Assembly (NCBI RefSeq): GCF_008327685.1
Contig: NZ_BDDE01000015.1
Span: forward strand, 186,001 to 250,000
DNA length: 64,000 nt
Direction: 5' to 3'
Source: Actinomadura sp. K4S16
GTDB taxonomy: Bacteria > Actinomycetota > Actinomycetes > Streptosporangiales > Streptosporangiaceae
Shown here: piece by piece, positions 33,560 to 42,816 of the stretch
How the letters are laid out: every line of letters starts with the position of its first letter
Position numbering within the stretch: the stretch's first letter is position 1
Position numbers and translations under genes: made by a program
Notes under the pieces: model-generated
What the model was told of the DNA's origin: nothing
Databases searched by the model: none
Seen by the model: the letters and a program-made list of their open reading frames with translations, nothing else

Positions 33560-35626
33560 ATGAGCCGATACCGCTACGGCGCCTACGAGGACGGGCCCGA
33601 CCCGCTCGCGCCGCCCTACGACGTCCGCGACGCGCTGGACGCCATGGGCGACTCGGTGCTGGACGGCACCCGCCCGAGCGACGCGCTCCGCGAGCTGCTG
33701 CGCCGCGGCCTGCCCGGGGCCCAGGGCCGCCGGGGCCTCGACGACATGCTCCGGCAGGTCCGGGAGCGGCGCCGCGCGCTGCGCGACCGGGGCCGCCTCG
33801 ACGGGACCCTGGAGCAGGCCCGCGCGCTGCTGGACACCGCGATCGGGCAGGAGCGGGCCGAGCTGTTCCCCGACCCGAGCGACGACGCGCGGCTGCGCGA
33901 GGCGGAGCTCGACACACTGCCGTCCGACACCTCGCAGGCCATCCGGCGGCTGTCGGACTACGACTGGCGCTCGGACGCCGCCCGCCGCACCTTCGAGCAG
34001 CTGAAGGACCTGCTGCGCCGCGAGGTCCTCGACGCGCAGTTCCAGGGCATGAAGCAGGCCCTGGAGAACCAGGACCCGGCGGCCATGCAGCGGGTCAAGG
34101 ACATGATGGCCGCGCTCAACCAGATGCTGGAGCGGGACGCGCGCGGCGAGCACACCCAGGAGGACTTCGACCGGTTCATGGGCGAGTACGGGGACATGTT
34201 CCCCGACTCCCCGCAGAACCTCGAAGAGCTGGTCGACTCGCTCGCCCGCCGCGCGGCCGCGATGGACCGGCTGCTCGCCTCGCTCAGCCCCGAGCAGCGC
34301 GCCGAGCTGGCCGGGCTCATGGAGCAGGCCATGCAGGACGCGGGCCTCGCCATGGAGATGACCCGGCTCGGCGACGCGCTGCGGGCCCGCCGCCCCGACC
34401 TCGGCTGGGGCCAGGCCGAGCAGATGACCGGCGACGACCCGCTCGGCATGGGCGACGCCACGACCGCGCTCGCGGAACTGGCCGACCTCAGCGAGCTGGA
34501 GGCGGCGCTCGGGCAGGACTACCCCGGCGCCCGGCTCGACGACATCGACGAGGAGGCCGTCCGGCGGGCCCTCGGCCGGCAGGCCGTCGACGACCTCGCC
34601 GAGCTGCGCCGCATCGAGGCCGAGCTGGAGCGGCAGGGCTACCTGCGGCGCCGGCGCGGGGAGCTGGAGCTGACGCCGAAGGCGGTGCGGCGGCTCGGCG
34701 AGACCGCGCTGCGCCGGGTGTTCTCCCAGCTGGCGTCCGGCCGCCAGGGCGACCACGACCAGCGGGACGCGGGCCAGGCGGGCGAGCTGACCGGCTCCAG
34801 CCGCGAGTGGCGGTTCGGCGACGAGCAGCCCCTCGACGTGGTCCGGACGGTGAGCAACGCGATCCGTCGCAGCGCCATGGAGCGCGGCGTCCCCGAGCAC
34901 GGCACCGGCCTCGTCCCCCCGCCCGCGGGCGCGGCGCGGGTCACCGAGCCCGCGCCCGCCGCCGACGCCGTGGCGGTCGGCGGGAACGGTCCCCGGCGCC
35001 CGGACGGCGTGCGGCTCAGCGTGGACGACTTCGAGGTGCACGAGACCGAGCGCCGCACCGGCGCCGCCGTGTGCCTGCTGGTCGACCTGTCCTACTCGAT
35101 GGTGCTGCGCGGGACGTGGGCGGCCGCCAAGCAAACCACGCTGGCCCTGCACACGCTCGTGACCAGCAAGTTCCCGCAGGACGCGATCCAGATCATCGGG
35201 TTCTCCAACTACGCGCGGGTCCTGCACCCGACGGAGATGGCGGGCCTCGACTGGGACATGGTGCAGGGCACCAACCTGCACCACGCCCTGATGATCGCGG
35301 GACGGCACCTGGACCGGCACCCCGACTTCGAGCCGATCGTCCTCGTCGTCACCGACGGCGAGCCGACCGCGCACCTGCGGCCGGACGGCCGCTCGCTGTT
35401 CGACTACCCGCCGTCCACCGACACGCTCGTGCTCACCCTCGCCGAGGTCGACAAGATGACCCGCCGAGGAGCCTGCATGAACTTCTTCATGCTCGCCGAG
35501 GACCGGCGCCTCGTGTCGTTCGTGGAGGAGGTAGCCCGGCGCAACGGCGGCCGCGTCTTCGCCCCCGACGCCGACCGCCTAGGCGAGTACGTAGTCAGCG
35601 ACTACCTAAGAGTCCGGCGGGCTTAA
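33560..35626 (+). CDS. VWA domain protein, partner of MoxR ATPase
   Basis: A 688-residue cytoplasmic protein. The first 480 residues are charged and helical (many EL, RR and RL heptads), including a DUF-like stretch LSPEQRAELAGLMEQAMQDA. The last 200 residues form a von Willebrand A domain with the MIDAS motif DLSYS, the threonine in GTNLHHAL and the aspartate in VTDGEPTAHL. AAGGAGAGG precedes the ATG. The MoxR-VWA pairing is used to assemble or insert cofactors into client proteins in other systems. Here no client operon is attached, so the substrate is open. Confidence 0.9.
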   Translation: MSRYRYGAYEDGPDPLAPPYDVRDALDAMGDSVLDGTRPSDALRELLRRGLPGAQGRRGLDDMLRQVRERRRALRDRGRLDGTLEQARALLDTAIGQERAELFPDPSDDARLREAELDTLPSDTSQAIRRLSDYDWRSDAARRTFEQLKDLLRREVLDAQFQGMKQALENQDPAAMQRVKDMMAALNQMLERDARGEHTQEDFDRFMGEYGDMFPDSPQNLEELVDSLARRAAAMDRLLASLSPEQRAELAGLMEQAMQDAGLAMEMTRLGDALRARRPDLGWGQAEQMTGDDPLGMGDATTALAELADLSELEAALGQDYPGARLDDIDEEAVRRALGRQAVDDLAELRRIEAELERQGYLRRRRGELELTPKAVRRLGETALRRVFSQLASGRQGDHDQRDAGQAGELTGSSREWRFGDEQPLDVVRTVSNAIRRSAMERGVPEHGTGLVPPPAGAARVTEPAPAADAVAVGGNGPRRPDGVRLSVDDFEVHETERRTGAAVCLLVDLSYSMVLRGTWAAAKQTTLALHTLVTSKFPQDAIQIIGFSNYARVLHPTEMAGLDWDMVQGTNLHHALMIAGRHLDRHPDFEPIVLVVTDGEPTAHLRPDGRSLFDYPPSTDTLVLTLAEVDKMTRRGACMNFFMLAEDRRLVSFVEEVARRNGGRVFAPDADRLGEYVVSDYLRVRRA

Positions 35627-35641
35627 TCGCATTCGGCCGGC

Positions 35642-36190
35642 TCAGCCGTTCCAGACCATCAGCACGAGGATCACCAGCCAGATCAACGCGACGACGCCGG
35701 ACATGGCGGCCAGCCGCCCCCGCTCCACCTGGGCGATCTCACCCGCCGTGACGGGCTCGGCGGTAGCGCCCCCGGCGGCCGGCTCCTCGGCCTTGGCCTC
35801 CGCCGCGCCCTCTCCCGCCTCCTCCGCGGCGGGACGGGCCGGCACCGCCGCGGGCTTCGCCCCGGCCGCCGCGACCTCCAGCAGATGCGCCGCCTTGCGC
35901 TGGTCGCGCTCGATGATCAGCAGCAGCACCAGCGCGACGACGAACAGCGTCATCGACACCGTCAGCCACACCTCGGCAAGGTCGCCCTTGGCCAGCCCGA
36001 GCCCGATCAGGAAGATCCCGAGCGAGCCGATCCCGTAGATCTGGGTGGTCCGGTGAAGGTAACGCACCACCACCACGTCGCGCTTGCGGATGTAGCGGGG
36101 CGTGGACATCGTGGCGGCGGTCAGCGGCCCCAGCGTGAAGATCGCGAACCCGATGTGGAGAAGGAGCAGGATGCGGTCCGAAGTCGACAT
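35642..36190 (-). CDS. Integral membrane protein
   Basis: A 182-residue protein with three N-terminal transmembrane segments (ILLLLHIGFAIFTLGPLTAA; GIGSLGIFLIGLGLA; LFVVALVLLLIIERD), a 55-residue Ala/Glu/Pro-rich cytoplasmic loop, and a final helix (GVVALIWLVILVLMVWNG). The layout resembles DUF2269-type predicted membrane proteins, but this is only a by-eye match. The linker looks disordered. It is convergent with the VWA gene, only 15 bp apart. Confidence 0.75.
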   Translation of the reverse strand: MSTSDRILLLLHIGFAIFTLGPLTAATMSTPRYIRKRDVVVVRYLHRTTQIYGIGSLGIFLIGLGLAKGDLAEVWLTVSMTLFVVALVLLLIIERDQRKAAHLLEVAAAGAKPAAVPARPAAEEAGEGAAEAKAEEPAAGGATAEPVTAGEIAQVERGRLAAMSGVVALIWLVILVLMVWNG

Positions 36191-36227
36191 GAGCCGACCT
36201 TAGCCCCCGCGCCCCCGCCCCTCACCG

Positions 36228-36314
36228 CAACCACGCGACAACCTCAGCCGGCACCACAACCATGCGACGACCTCAGCCGGCGCCGCAACCACGCAACGAC
36301 CTCAATGGTCGCGA
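36228..36314. repeat. Three tandem 29-bp repeats
   Basis: Units begin at 36228, 36257 and 36286, each opening CAACCAYGCGACRACCTCA. The third diverges after about 19 bases. There are no spacers, so it is not a CRISPR. On the minus strand it is preceded by the degenerate repeat at 36315-36452. Confidence 0.7.
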
Positions 36315-36452
36315 TCGCGTCCGAAGGCAGATTCGAGCGAAGCAAGAATCTGATCGCGCAGCGAGCCGCAAGGCGAGCCGGAGCGATGCCAGCGATCGCC
36401 GCAGTGCCCGACGATGGAGGGCCGCCAAGGCCCGAAGGAGGAGAGCACTGCC
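36315..36452. repeat. Degenerate GAGCGAAGC-type element
   Basis: Contains GATTCGAGCGAAGCAAGAATC (arms GATTC/GAATC) and GCGCAGCGAGCCGCAAGGCG, which match parts of the interspersed repeats at 28309 and 50984. There is no coding signal. It fills the gap between the membrane protein and the esterase. Confidence 0.5.
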
Positions 36453-36455
36453 ATG

Positions 36456-37532
36456 TTACTGCAAGCGCTTCTTCAGCCAGGCCAGGATCGTCGGGTAGAC
36501 GCCCTCGTCGCTCAGCATGTCGGAGGCGTGCATGTCGCCCTCGACGGTCTTGACGGTCGCCTGGACGCCCGCGGCGCGCAGCGCGCTCGCCAGCCCGGTG
36601 CTCTGGGTGACGGGGACGAAGTCGCCGGTGGCGTGCATCAGCAGCATCGGGGCGTCGCCCGCGGAGACGTGCGTGACGGTGCTGGCGTCGTCCAGCTTCG
36701 TCCAGCAGTCGGGGGCGGCGGTCGCGCCCGGCACGCAGTGCAGGAGGTCGACCACGGCCCGCCGCAGCTTGCGCTGGGTGAACGGGGCGTCCGGCTTCGC
36801 GCCGTCCTGGAAGGCCAGGTAGGGGTTGTTCGGCGGCGACAGCGCGATCACGCCGCGGACCTGGCGGGTGCCGGTGCCGAGCGTGCCGAGCTGCGTGGCG
36901 AGGTGGCCGCCCGCCGAGGAGCCCATGACCGCGATGCGGCTCGGGTCGACGTTCCACACCCGGGCGTGCTTCTTGATGAAGTCGAGGGCCGCCAGGGCGT
37001 CGTCGCGCTGCGCGGGCCACTGGGCCTTGGGCGCGAGCCGGTAGTTCGCCGACAGGACGACGAAGCCCTCGTCGGTCAGCCGGCGCGCGAAGTACTTCCA
37101 GCCGCCGCCCTTGTCGCCCTCCAGCCAGTAGCCGCCGTGCAGGAGCAGCACGGCCGGGCGCGGCGTGGCGCGCGGGCCCGGCTTGCGCCAGTAGGCATCG
37201 ATCTTCTGGGCGGGCGCCTTGCCGTAGGCGTAGGTCCGGAACTGCGGCAGCTGCGGCGTCACCATCACCGCCTGCGCGGTGACGGTGCCGTCCGGTTCCC
37301 CGTCCGGGCCGGACGGAACGCCCTCCGTCGGCGACGTGGACGGCGCCGACGGCGAGCCGGTACCGGGGGCCCCGGTCTCCGGCCCGCCGGACGGTGTCCC
37401 CGCCGGCGACTCGGACGGGACGGACGCGCTCGGCGTCGGCGCCGGAGCGTTCGCGTGGGCGCCCACGGGAACGGTCACGGCGGAGACACACGTCGCGGCG
37501 AACGCCGCCCCACACACCAGTACTTTGCGCAC
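36456..37532 (-). CDS. Secreted alpha/beta hydrolase (HSL/BD-FAE-like esterase)
   Basis: A 358-residue exported esterase. Signal peptide VLVCGAAFAATCVSAVTVPV, cleaved near GAHA; then about 65 residues of Pro/Ser/Gly linker; then the hydrolase. The oxyanion motif is LLLHGGYW, the nucleophile GSSAGGH, the acid in MHATGDFVPV and the His in GDMHASD. This order fits the hormone-sensitive lipase / feruloyl-esterase-like group. GTG 37532 with GAAAGGG six bases upstream is chosen over a GTG at 37550. Substrate unknown; acetylated or feruloylated polysaccharide is plausible. Confidence 0.87.
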   Translation of the reverse strand: MRKVLVCGAAFAATCVSAVTVPVGAHANAPAPTPSASVPSESPAGTPSGGPETGAPGTGSPSAPSTSPTEGVPSGPDGEPDGTVTAQAVMVTPQLPQFRTYAYGKAPAQKIDAYWRKPGPRATPRPAVLLLHGGYWLEGDKGGGWKYFARRLTDEGFVVLSANYRLAPKAQWPAQRDDALAALDFIKKHARVWNVDPSRIAVMGSSAGGHLATQLGTLGTGTRQVRGVIALSPPNNPYLAFQDGAKPDAPFTQRKLRRAVVDLLHCVPGATAAPDCWTKLDDASTVTHVSAGDAPMLLMHATGDFVPVTQSTGLASALRAAGVQATVKTVEGDMHASDMLSDEGVYPTILAWLKKRLQ

Positions 37533-37612
37533 CCCGGGCCCTTTCTTCACGAACCTGGCGCGCCGAGTATAGATGTTTTGATCAAGTCTGGTGGGGAACG
37601 GTCAGCCGATTC

Positions 37613-38761
37613 TCAGGAAAGCGCCTGCTCCAGATCGCGGAGCAGGTCGGCGACGTCCTCGATGCCGACCGACAGCCGCACCAGGTCGGAGGGCACCTCC
37701 AGCGGCGATCCGGCCGCCGAGGCGTGCGTCATCCGGCCCGGGTGCTCGATCAGCGACTCGACGCCGCCGAGCGACTCGCCGAGCGTGAACAGCTTCGTCC
37801 GCTCGCAGACTCGGACGGCGGCCTCCTCCGACTCCATCCGGAACGAGACCATGCCCCCGAACGCCTTCATCTGCTTGGCGGCGATGTCGTGCCCGGGGTG
37901 ATCGGGCAGCCCCGGGTAGAGGACCTGCCGGACGGACGGGTGCCGCGTCAGCATCTCCACGATCCGCTCGGCGTTCGCGCAGTGCCGGTCCATCCGGACG
38001 CCGAGCGTCTTGATCCCGCGGAGGGTGAGCCAGGCGTCGAACGGGCCCGCGACGGCGCCCATCGCGTTCTGGTGGAACGCCAGCCGCTCCCCGACGGCGG
38101 CGTCCGCGGCGATCAGCGCGCCGCCGACCACGTCGGAGTGCCCGCCGATGTACTTGGTGGTCGAGTGGACGACGATGTCCGCACCGAGCTCCAGGGGCCG
38201 CTGCAGGTAGGGCGAGGCGAAGGTGTTGTCGACGGCCAGCAGCGCCCCCGCGTCCCGCGCGACGGCGGCGAGCGCCGCGATGTCGGCGATGCCGAGCAGC
38301 GGGTTGGTCGGCGTCTCCACCCAGATGATCTTCGTTTCGGGGCGCACCGCCGCCCGCACCGCGGCGATGTCGCCGAGCGGCACCGGGTCGAACTCGACGC
38401 CCCACGGCTGGGCGACCTTCGCGAACAGCCGGTAGGTCCCGCCGTAGGCGTCGTTCGGGACGATGACGTGGTCTCCGGGCTTGCAGACGGTGCGCAGCAG
38501 CGCGTCCTCGGCGGCGAGCCCGGAGGCGAACGCCAGCCCGCGCGCTCCGCCCTCCGTCTCGGCGAGGCATACCTCCAACGCCGTACGGGTCGGGTTGGCC
38601 GACCGGGAGTACTCGTAGCCGCCGCGCAGCCCCCCGACGCCGTCCTGCTTGTAGGTGGAGACCTGGTAGATCGGCGGGACGACCGCGCCGGTGGCGGGGT
38701 CGGGCTCCTGCCCGGCGTGGATGGCCAGGGTCTCGAAGCCCTGCTGAACCTCGTTGTCCAT
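37613..38761 (-). CDS. metB: Cystathionine gamma-synthase
   Basis: PLP enzyme of the Cys/Met metabolism family, 382 residues. STTKYIGGHSD carries the PLP lysine, ALLAVDNTFASPYLQ is the family signature, and YEYSRSANPTRTALE precedes it. LGESLGGVESLIEHPGRMTH is near the C-terminus. The family includes cystathionine gamma-synthase and gamma-lyase, which cannot be separated by eye; cbs nearby makes a transsulfuration role likely in either direction. ATG 38761 gives the usual N-terminus (MDNEVQQGFETLAIHAGQ). Confidence 0.88.
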   Translation of the reverse strand: MDNEVQQGFETLAIHAGQEPDPATGAVVPPIYQVSTYKQDGVGGLRGGYEYSRSANPTRTALEVCLAETEGGARGLAFASGLAAEDALLRTVCKPGDHVIVPNDAYGGTYRLFAKVAQPWGVEFDPVPLGDIAAVRAAVRPETKIIWVETPTNPLLGIADIAALAAVARDAGALLAVDNTFASPYLQRPLELGADIVVHSTTKYIGGHSDVVGGALIAADAAVGERLAFHQNAMGAVAGPFDAWLTLRGIKTLGVRMDRHCANAERIVEMLTRHPSVRQVLYPGLPDHPGHDIAAKQMKAFGGMVSFRMESEEAAVRVCERTKLFTLGESLGGVESLIEHPGRMTHASAAGSPLEVPSDLVRLSVGIEDVADLLRDLEQALS

Positions 38762-38916
38762 GGGTACGAGGCTATCCACTCCCCGACCCTCCTCAAGAAG
38801 GAGAGGCTCCCCCGGAGGTATCACCCGCTATTTCGGCGCAGCGGGTGACCCGCAAGCGGCGTCCGGTCTCTACCGTTTTACAGGTATCCCAACGACCGTG
38901 AATTAAGGAAGCCCCC

Positions 38917-41076
38917 ATGTTCGCTCGGCTCGCGCGCTTCGTCGTGAGACACCCGTGGTGGACGATCGTGGCCTGGCTCGTGGCCGCGGTGCTCATCATC
39001 GCCTTCTCCCCCAAGCTCACCACCGAGTCCGACCAGGGCGACTTCCTGCCCTCGAAGTACGAGTCGGTGCAGGCGCTCAAGATCGCCGAAAAGGCCTTCC
39101 CGCAGCAGGAGGACACCTCCTCGCTCATCGTGGTGAAGCGCACCGACGGCAGCCCGCTGACGGCGCAGGACACCGCGAAGGTGGACGCCGCCGCCAAGTC
39201 GCTCAACGCCAAGAAGCCTCCGACGGTCCTCGGTTTCGCGACCGGACCGCAGGCCGTGGCGCCCAACAAGGCCGTCCAGGTGGTCATGGTGCCGATGAAG
39301 GGCACCTCGATGGACGACAACAAGAAGCAGGGCGAGGCGGTCAAGCAGATCCGCAAGGACCTGCCGACCCTGCTGAAGGGCAGCGGGCTGGAGGCCAAGG
39401 TCGGCGGTGACGTCGCCGGCTTCGTCGACAACGAGGACTCCTTCAACAAGTCCTTCGAGATCGTCGGCATCGCCACCTTCGTGCTGATCATCGGCCTGAT
39501 CCTGCTGATCTTCCGGGCCCCGCTGGCGGCGGTGCTGCCGATCGTCATCATCAGCGTGACCATGCAGGTCGCGATGGGGTTGATCGGCGTCGCCTCGAAG
39601 ATCTTCGGGTTCTCCGGCGACGACAGCCTCAGCACCATCATCCTGATCGTGCTCTTCGGCATCGGCGCCGACTACTACCTGTTCCTGATGTTCCGCTTCC
39701 GCGAGCGGCTGCGGGCCGGCGACGACAAGAAGACCGCGATGATCACCGCGGTGGAGCGGGTCGGCGAGGTGATCTCCTCGGCCGCCGCCGCCATCGCCGT
39801 CACCTTCCTGGTCCTGCTGCTCGCGACCTTCGGCGTCTTCAGCGCCTGGGGCCCGGCCCTCGCCATCGCCGTCGTCGTGATGGGCATCACCTCGCTGACG
39901 CTGTTCCCGGCGATCGTCTCGCTCCTCGGCACCGCCGTCTTCTGGCCGTCCAAGGCGTGGAAGAAGCAGCCGAAGGACAGGTTCTCCACGGCCATCGGCC
40001 GCGGCGTCGGCAAGCGCCCCGCCCTGGCCGCCGCGGCGTCCGGGCTCGTCCTGGTCGTGCTGGCGCTCGGCACCCTCGGGTTCAAGGCCGACTACGACTT
40101 CGCCGCCGGCTTCCCGCAGGACACCGAGTCCGCCCAGGCGACCAAGGACATGGAGAAGGGCTTCCCGCCCGGCCTGACCACCCCGGTCCAGGTGTTCATC
40201 AAGAGCCAGAACGGGCAGCCGGTCGACCAGCAGCAGCTCCAGGCGTTCAGCAAGGCCGTCGAGAACGCGCCCGGCGTCGGCAAGGTGCAGCCGCCCGTCC
40301 CCGGCCAGGACAAGTCCGTGGCCCGGGTCGACCTGGTGCTGAAGCTCAACCCCGCGTCCAACAAGGCGATCAGCCTGGTCAAGGACGACCTGGCGCCCGC
40401 CGTGCACAAGGCGGCGCCGGAGGGCACCCGCGCCTACGTCGGCGGGCCGACGGCGATCTTCTCCGACATCAACACGGTCAACAACCGCGACCTGTCGGTG
40501 ATCCTGCCGGTCGCGGCGGTGCTGATCGCGCTGATCCTGGCGCTGCTGCTGAGGTCGGTGGTCGCGCCGCTGTACCTGGTCGTGGCCGTCCTGCTCGGCT
40601 TCGCGGCGACGCTCGGCTCCGCGGTGTACGTCTTCCAGGGCGCGATGGGCGAGCCCGGCGTCACCTTCCAGCTGCCGATCGTCCTCTACCTGTTCGTGCT
40701 GGCCATCGGGACCGACTACAACATCCTGATGACGGCGCGGCTGCGCGAGGAGGCCAAGGAGGGCCACGAGCCGCGGAAGGCGGCGGCCCTGGCCGTCCAG
40801 CACGGCGGCCCGACGGTCGCCGCGGCGGGCCTCATCCTGGCCGGCACCTTCTCGGTGATGATGCTCGCGCCGGTCTCGATGCTCCAGCAGATGGGCTTCT
40901 CGGTGGCGATCGGCATCGCGCTGTCGGCCTTCGTGATGTCCACCTTCCTGGTCCCGGGCCTCACCGCGATGCTGGGCCACAAGGCCTGGTGGCCGGGCCA
41001 CGGCGACGAGCCGAAGAAGCAGCTCCGGCCGTCCGACACGCGGGAGGACTTCGCCCCGTCCGGGTTCCGCGGCTGA
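38917..41076 (+). CDS. MMPL/RND-type membrane transporter
   Basis: A 719-residue proton-driven transporter with two RND repeats: TM1, a large extracytoplasmic loop, TM2-6, then the same again. The second-repeat helices include LPIVLYLFVLAIGTDYNIL, and the first-repeat ones IILIVLFGIGADYYLFLMF; the GADYYLF and GTDYNIL pairs carry the Asp-Tyr proton-relay motif of MMPL proteins. ATG follows AAGGAAG. The cargo is unknown; lipids or siderophores are typical. It lies between metB and cbs, divergent from metB. Confidence 0.93.
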   Translation: MFARLARFVVRHPWWTIVAWLVAAVLIIAFSPKLTTESDQGDFLPSKYESVQALKIAEKAFPQQEDTSSLIVVKRTDGSPLTAQDTAKVDAAAKSLNAKKPPTVLGFATGPQAVAPNKAVQVVMVPMKGTSMDDNKKQGEAVKQIRKDLPTLLKGSGLEAKVGGDVAGFVDNEDSFNKSFEIVGIATFVLIIGLILLIFRAPLAAVLPIVIISVTMQVAMGLIGVASKIFGFSGDDSLSTIILIVLFGIGADYYLFLMFRFRERLRAGDDKKTAMITAVERVGEVISSAAAAIAVTFLVLLLATFGVFSAWGPALAIAVVVMGITSLTLFPAIVSLLGTAVFWPSKAWKKQPKDRFSTAIGRGVGKRPALAAAASGLVLVVLALGTLGFKADYDFAAGFPQDTESAQATKDMEKGFPPGLTTPVQVFIKSQNGQPVDQQQLQAFSKAVENAPGVGKVQPPVPGQDKSVARVDLVLKLNPASNKAISLVKDDLAPAVHKAAPEGTRAYVGGPTAIFSDINTVNNRDLSVILPVAAVLIALILALLLRSVVAPLYLVVAVLLGFAATLGSAVYVFQGAMGEPGVTFQLPIVLYLFVLAIGTDYNILMTARLREEAKEGHEPRKAAALAVQHGGPTVAAAGLILAGTFSVMMLAPVSMLQQMGFSVAIGIALSAFVMSTFLVPGLTAMLGHKAWWPGHGDEPKKQLRPSDTREDFAPSGFRG

Positions 41077-41095
41077 CCGCGGCGCCCCCCGAGAC

Positions 41096-41204
41096 GCCGG
41101 GTTGCGGGGGCCGGCCCATAACGCCGCCCACCGGCCGGACCCCGCAACCCGGCACCTGAACGGCAGAGCGCCTGGAGACCGCACGGTCTCCAGGCGCTCT
41201 GCCG
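41096..41204. terminator. Two strong hairpins between MMPL and cbs genes
   Basis: The first pairs 41096-41109 with 41140-41153 (14 bp) with an inner GCCGG/CCGGC stem. The second is a perfect 21-bp stem (41161-41181 with 41184-41204) followed by TTTCGG. They separate convergent genes. Confidence 0.85.
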
Positions 41205-41241
41205 TTTCGGCGGCCCTTGCGGCGCGCCGCCGCCCGGCGGG

Positions 41242-42630
41242 TCAGCCGGTGGAGTCGGCCAGGAAGGCGAGCAGGTCCTGCCGGGTGATCAGGCCCTTGG
41301 GCTTGCCGTCCACGAGGACGACGGCGGCGCCGGACTTCTCCAGGACTCCGACGGCCTTGCTGACCGGCTCGCCGGAGCCGAGCGTCGGCAGCGGCGCCGC
41401 CATGTGCGACTCCACCGGCTCGGTCATCTTGGCCTGCCCCTTCACCATGATGTCGAGCAGGTCGGTCTCCCCGACCGAGCCGACCACCTCGGCCGCCATG
41501 ACCGGCGGCTCCTCCTTCATCACCGGCAGCTGCGACACCTCGTACTCGCGCATGATGGCGATCGCGGTCTGCACGGTCTCGTGCGGGTGGACGTGCACGA
41601 ACTCCGGCAGCGTGCCGCCCTTGCGGGTGAGCACCTCGCCGACCCGCGCCTCCTCGGTGGAGGGGGTGAGGAAGCCGTAGTCCGCCATCCAGCTGTCGTT
41701 GAAGATCTTGCCGAGGTAGCCGCGGCCGCCGTCGGGCAGCAGCACCACGATCACCGCGTCCGGGTCGGCCTTCTCGGCCACGCGCAGCGCGGCGACGACG
41801 GCCATCCCGCAGGAGCCGCCGACGAGCAGCGCCTCCTCGCGGGCGAGGCGGCGGGTCATGGTGAAGGAGTCCTTGTCGGACACCGCGATGACCTCGTCGC
41901 AGATGTCGCGGTCGTAGGTCTCGGGCCAGATGTCCTCGCCGACGCCCTCGGTGAGGTAGGGGCGGCCGCTGCCGCCGGAGTAGACCGAGCCCTCCGGGTC
42001 CGCGCCGACGATCCGGACCCGCCCGCCGGAGACCTCCTTGAGGTACCGGCCGACGCCGCTGATCGTGCCGCCGGTGCCGATGCCCGCGACGAAGTGCGTG
42101 ATGCGTCCCTCGGTCTGCTCCCACAGCTCCGGCCCGGTCGTCTCGTAGTGCGACCGGGGGTTCTGCGGGTTGGTGTACTGGTTCGGCTTCCACGCCCCCG
42201 GGATCTCGGTGACGAGGCGGTCCGACACCGAGTAGTAGGAGTCGGGGTGCTCGGGGTTCACCGCCGTCGGGCAGACGACGACCTCGGCGCCGTACGCGCG
42301 CAGCACGTCGATCTTGTCCTTGCCGACCTTGTCGGGGCAGACGAAGACGCAGCGGTAGCCGCGCTCCTGGGCGACGATGGCGAGCCCGACCCCGGTGTTG
42401 CCGGACGTCGGCTCGACGATCGTCCCGCCGGGCCGCAGCTCGCCGGACTCCTCGGCGGCGTCGACCATCCGGACCGCGATGCGGTCCTTCACCGACCCAC
42501 CGGGGTTGAAGTACTCCACCTTGGCGAGCACCTGCGGCCGCCGGCCGCCGCCCACGCCGGCGGTCACCTTGCGCAGTCGAACGAGCGGGGTGTTGCCCAT
42601 CAGTTCGAGGAGCGAGTCGTGTACGTGCAC
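41242..42630 (-). CDS. cbs: Cystathionine beta-synthase
   Basis: PLP enzyme joining serine and homocysteine, 462 residues. The fold-type II core has the PLP lysine in NPGGSVKDRIAVRMV, the TSGNTGVGLA loop and the phosphate-binding GTGGTISGVGRYL. The C-terminus has two CBS domains, the usual regulatory part (first RVGEVLTRKGG, second VSKAVGVLEKSGAAVVLVDG). There is no N-terminal haem domain, as expected for bacterial enzymes. The GTG start follows AAGGA. An O-acetylserine sulfhydrylase-like activity is a lesser alternative. Confidence 0.93.
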   Translation of the reverse strand: MHVHDSLLELMGNTPLVRLRKVTAGVGGGRRPQVLAKVEYFNPGGSVKDRIAVRMVDAAEESGELRPGGTIVEPTSGNTGVGLAIVAQERGYRCVFVCPDKVGKDKIDVLRAYGAEVVVCPTAVNPEHPDSYYSVSDRLVTEIPGAWKPNQYTNPQNPRSHYETTGPELWEQTEGRITHFVAGIGTGGTISGVGRYLKEVSGGRVRIVGADPEGSVYSGGSGRPYLTEGVGEDIWPETYDRDICDEVIAVSDKDSFTMTRRLAREEALLVGGSCGMAVVAALRVAEKADPDAVIVVLLPDGGRGYLGKIFNDSWMADYGFLTPSTEEARVGEVLTRKGGTLPEFVHVHPHETVQTAIAIMREYEVSQLPVMKEEPPVMAAEVVGSVGETDLLDIMVKGQAKMTEPVESHMAAPLPTLGSGEPVSKAVGVLEKSGAAVVLVDGKPKGLITRQDLLAFLADSTG

Positions 42631-42816
42631 CGCGACATCCTTGTCGTTCAGTGTGGTGTTCTTGAAGTTGCGGCCCTCTTCCGCCGCCGGTCACGCGCGG
42701 AAACGGACGCGGGACCCGGAAGGTTTCCCGTTCCCGACGGTAGCCGAGATCGGCCACCGCAGGTATCGCGACCCTTTGGCGCGGGTAGGAAATCATTCAC
42801 GGAGGGTCAGCGCAGC

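Noticed and set aside
36228..36314. Possible CRISPR array
   Set aside because: Repeats abut without spacers and there are no cas genes in the window.
42631..42816. SAM or other riboswitch ahead of cbs or the SGNH gene
   Set aside because: No recognisable aptamer core or terminator/antiterminator pair; only about 190 bp of ordinary intergenic sequence.
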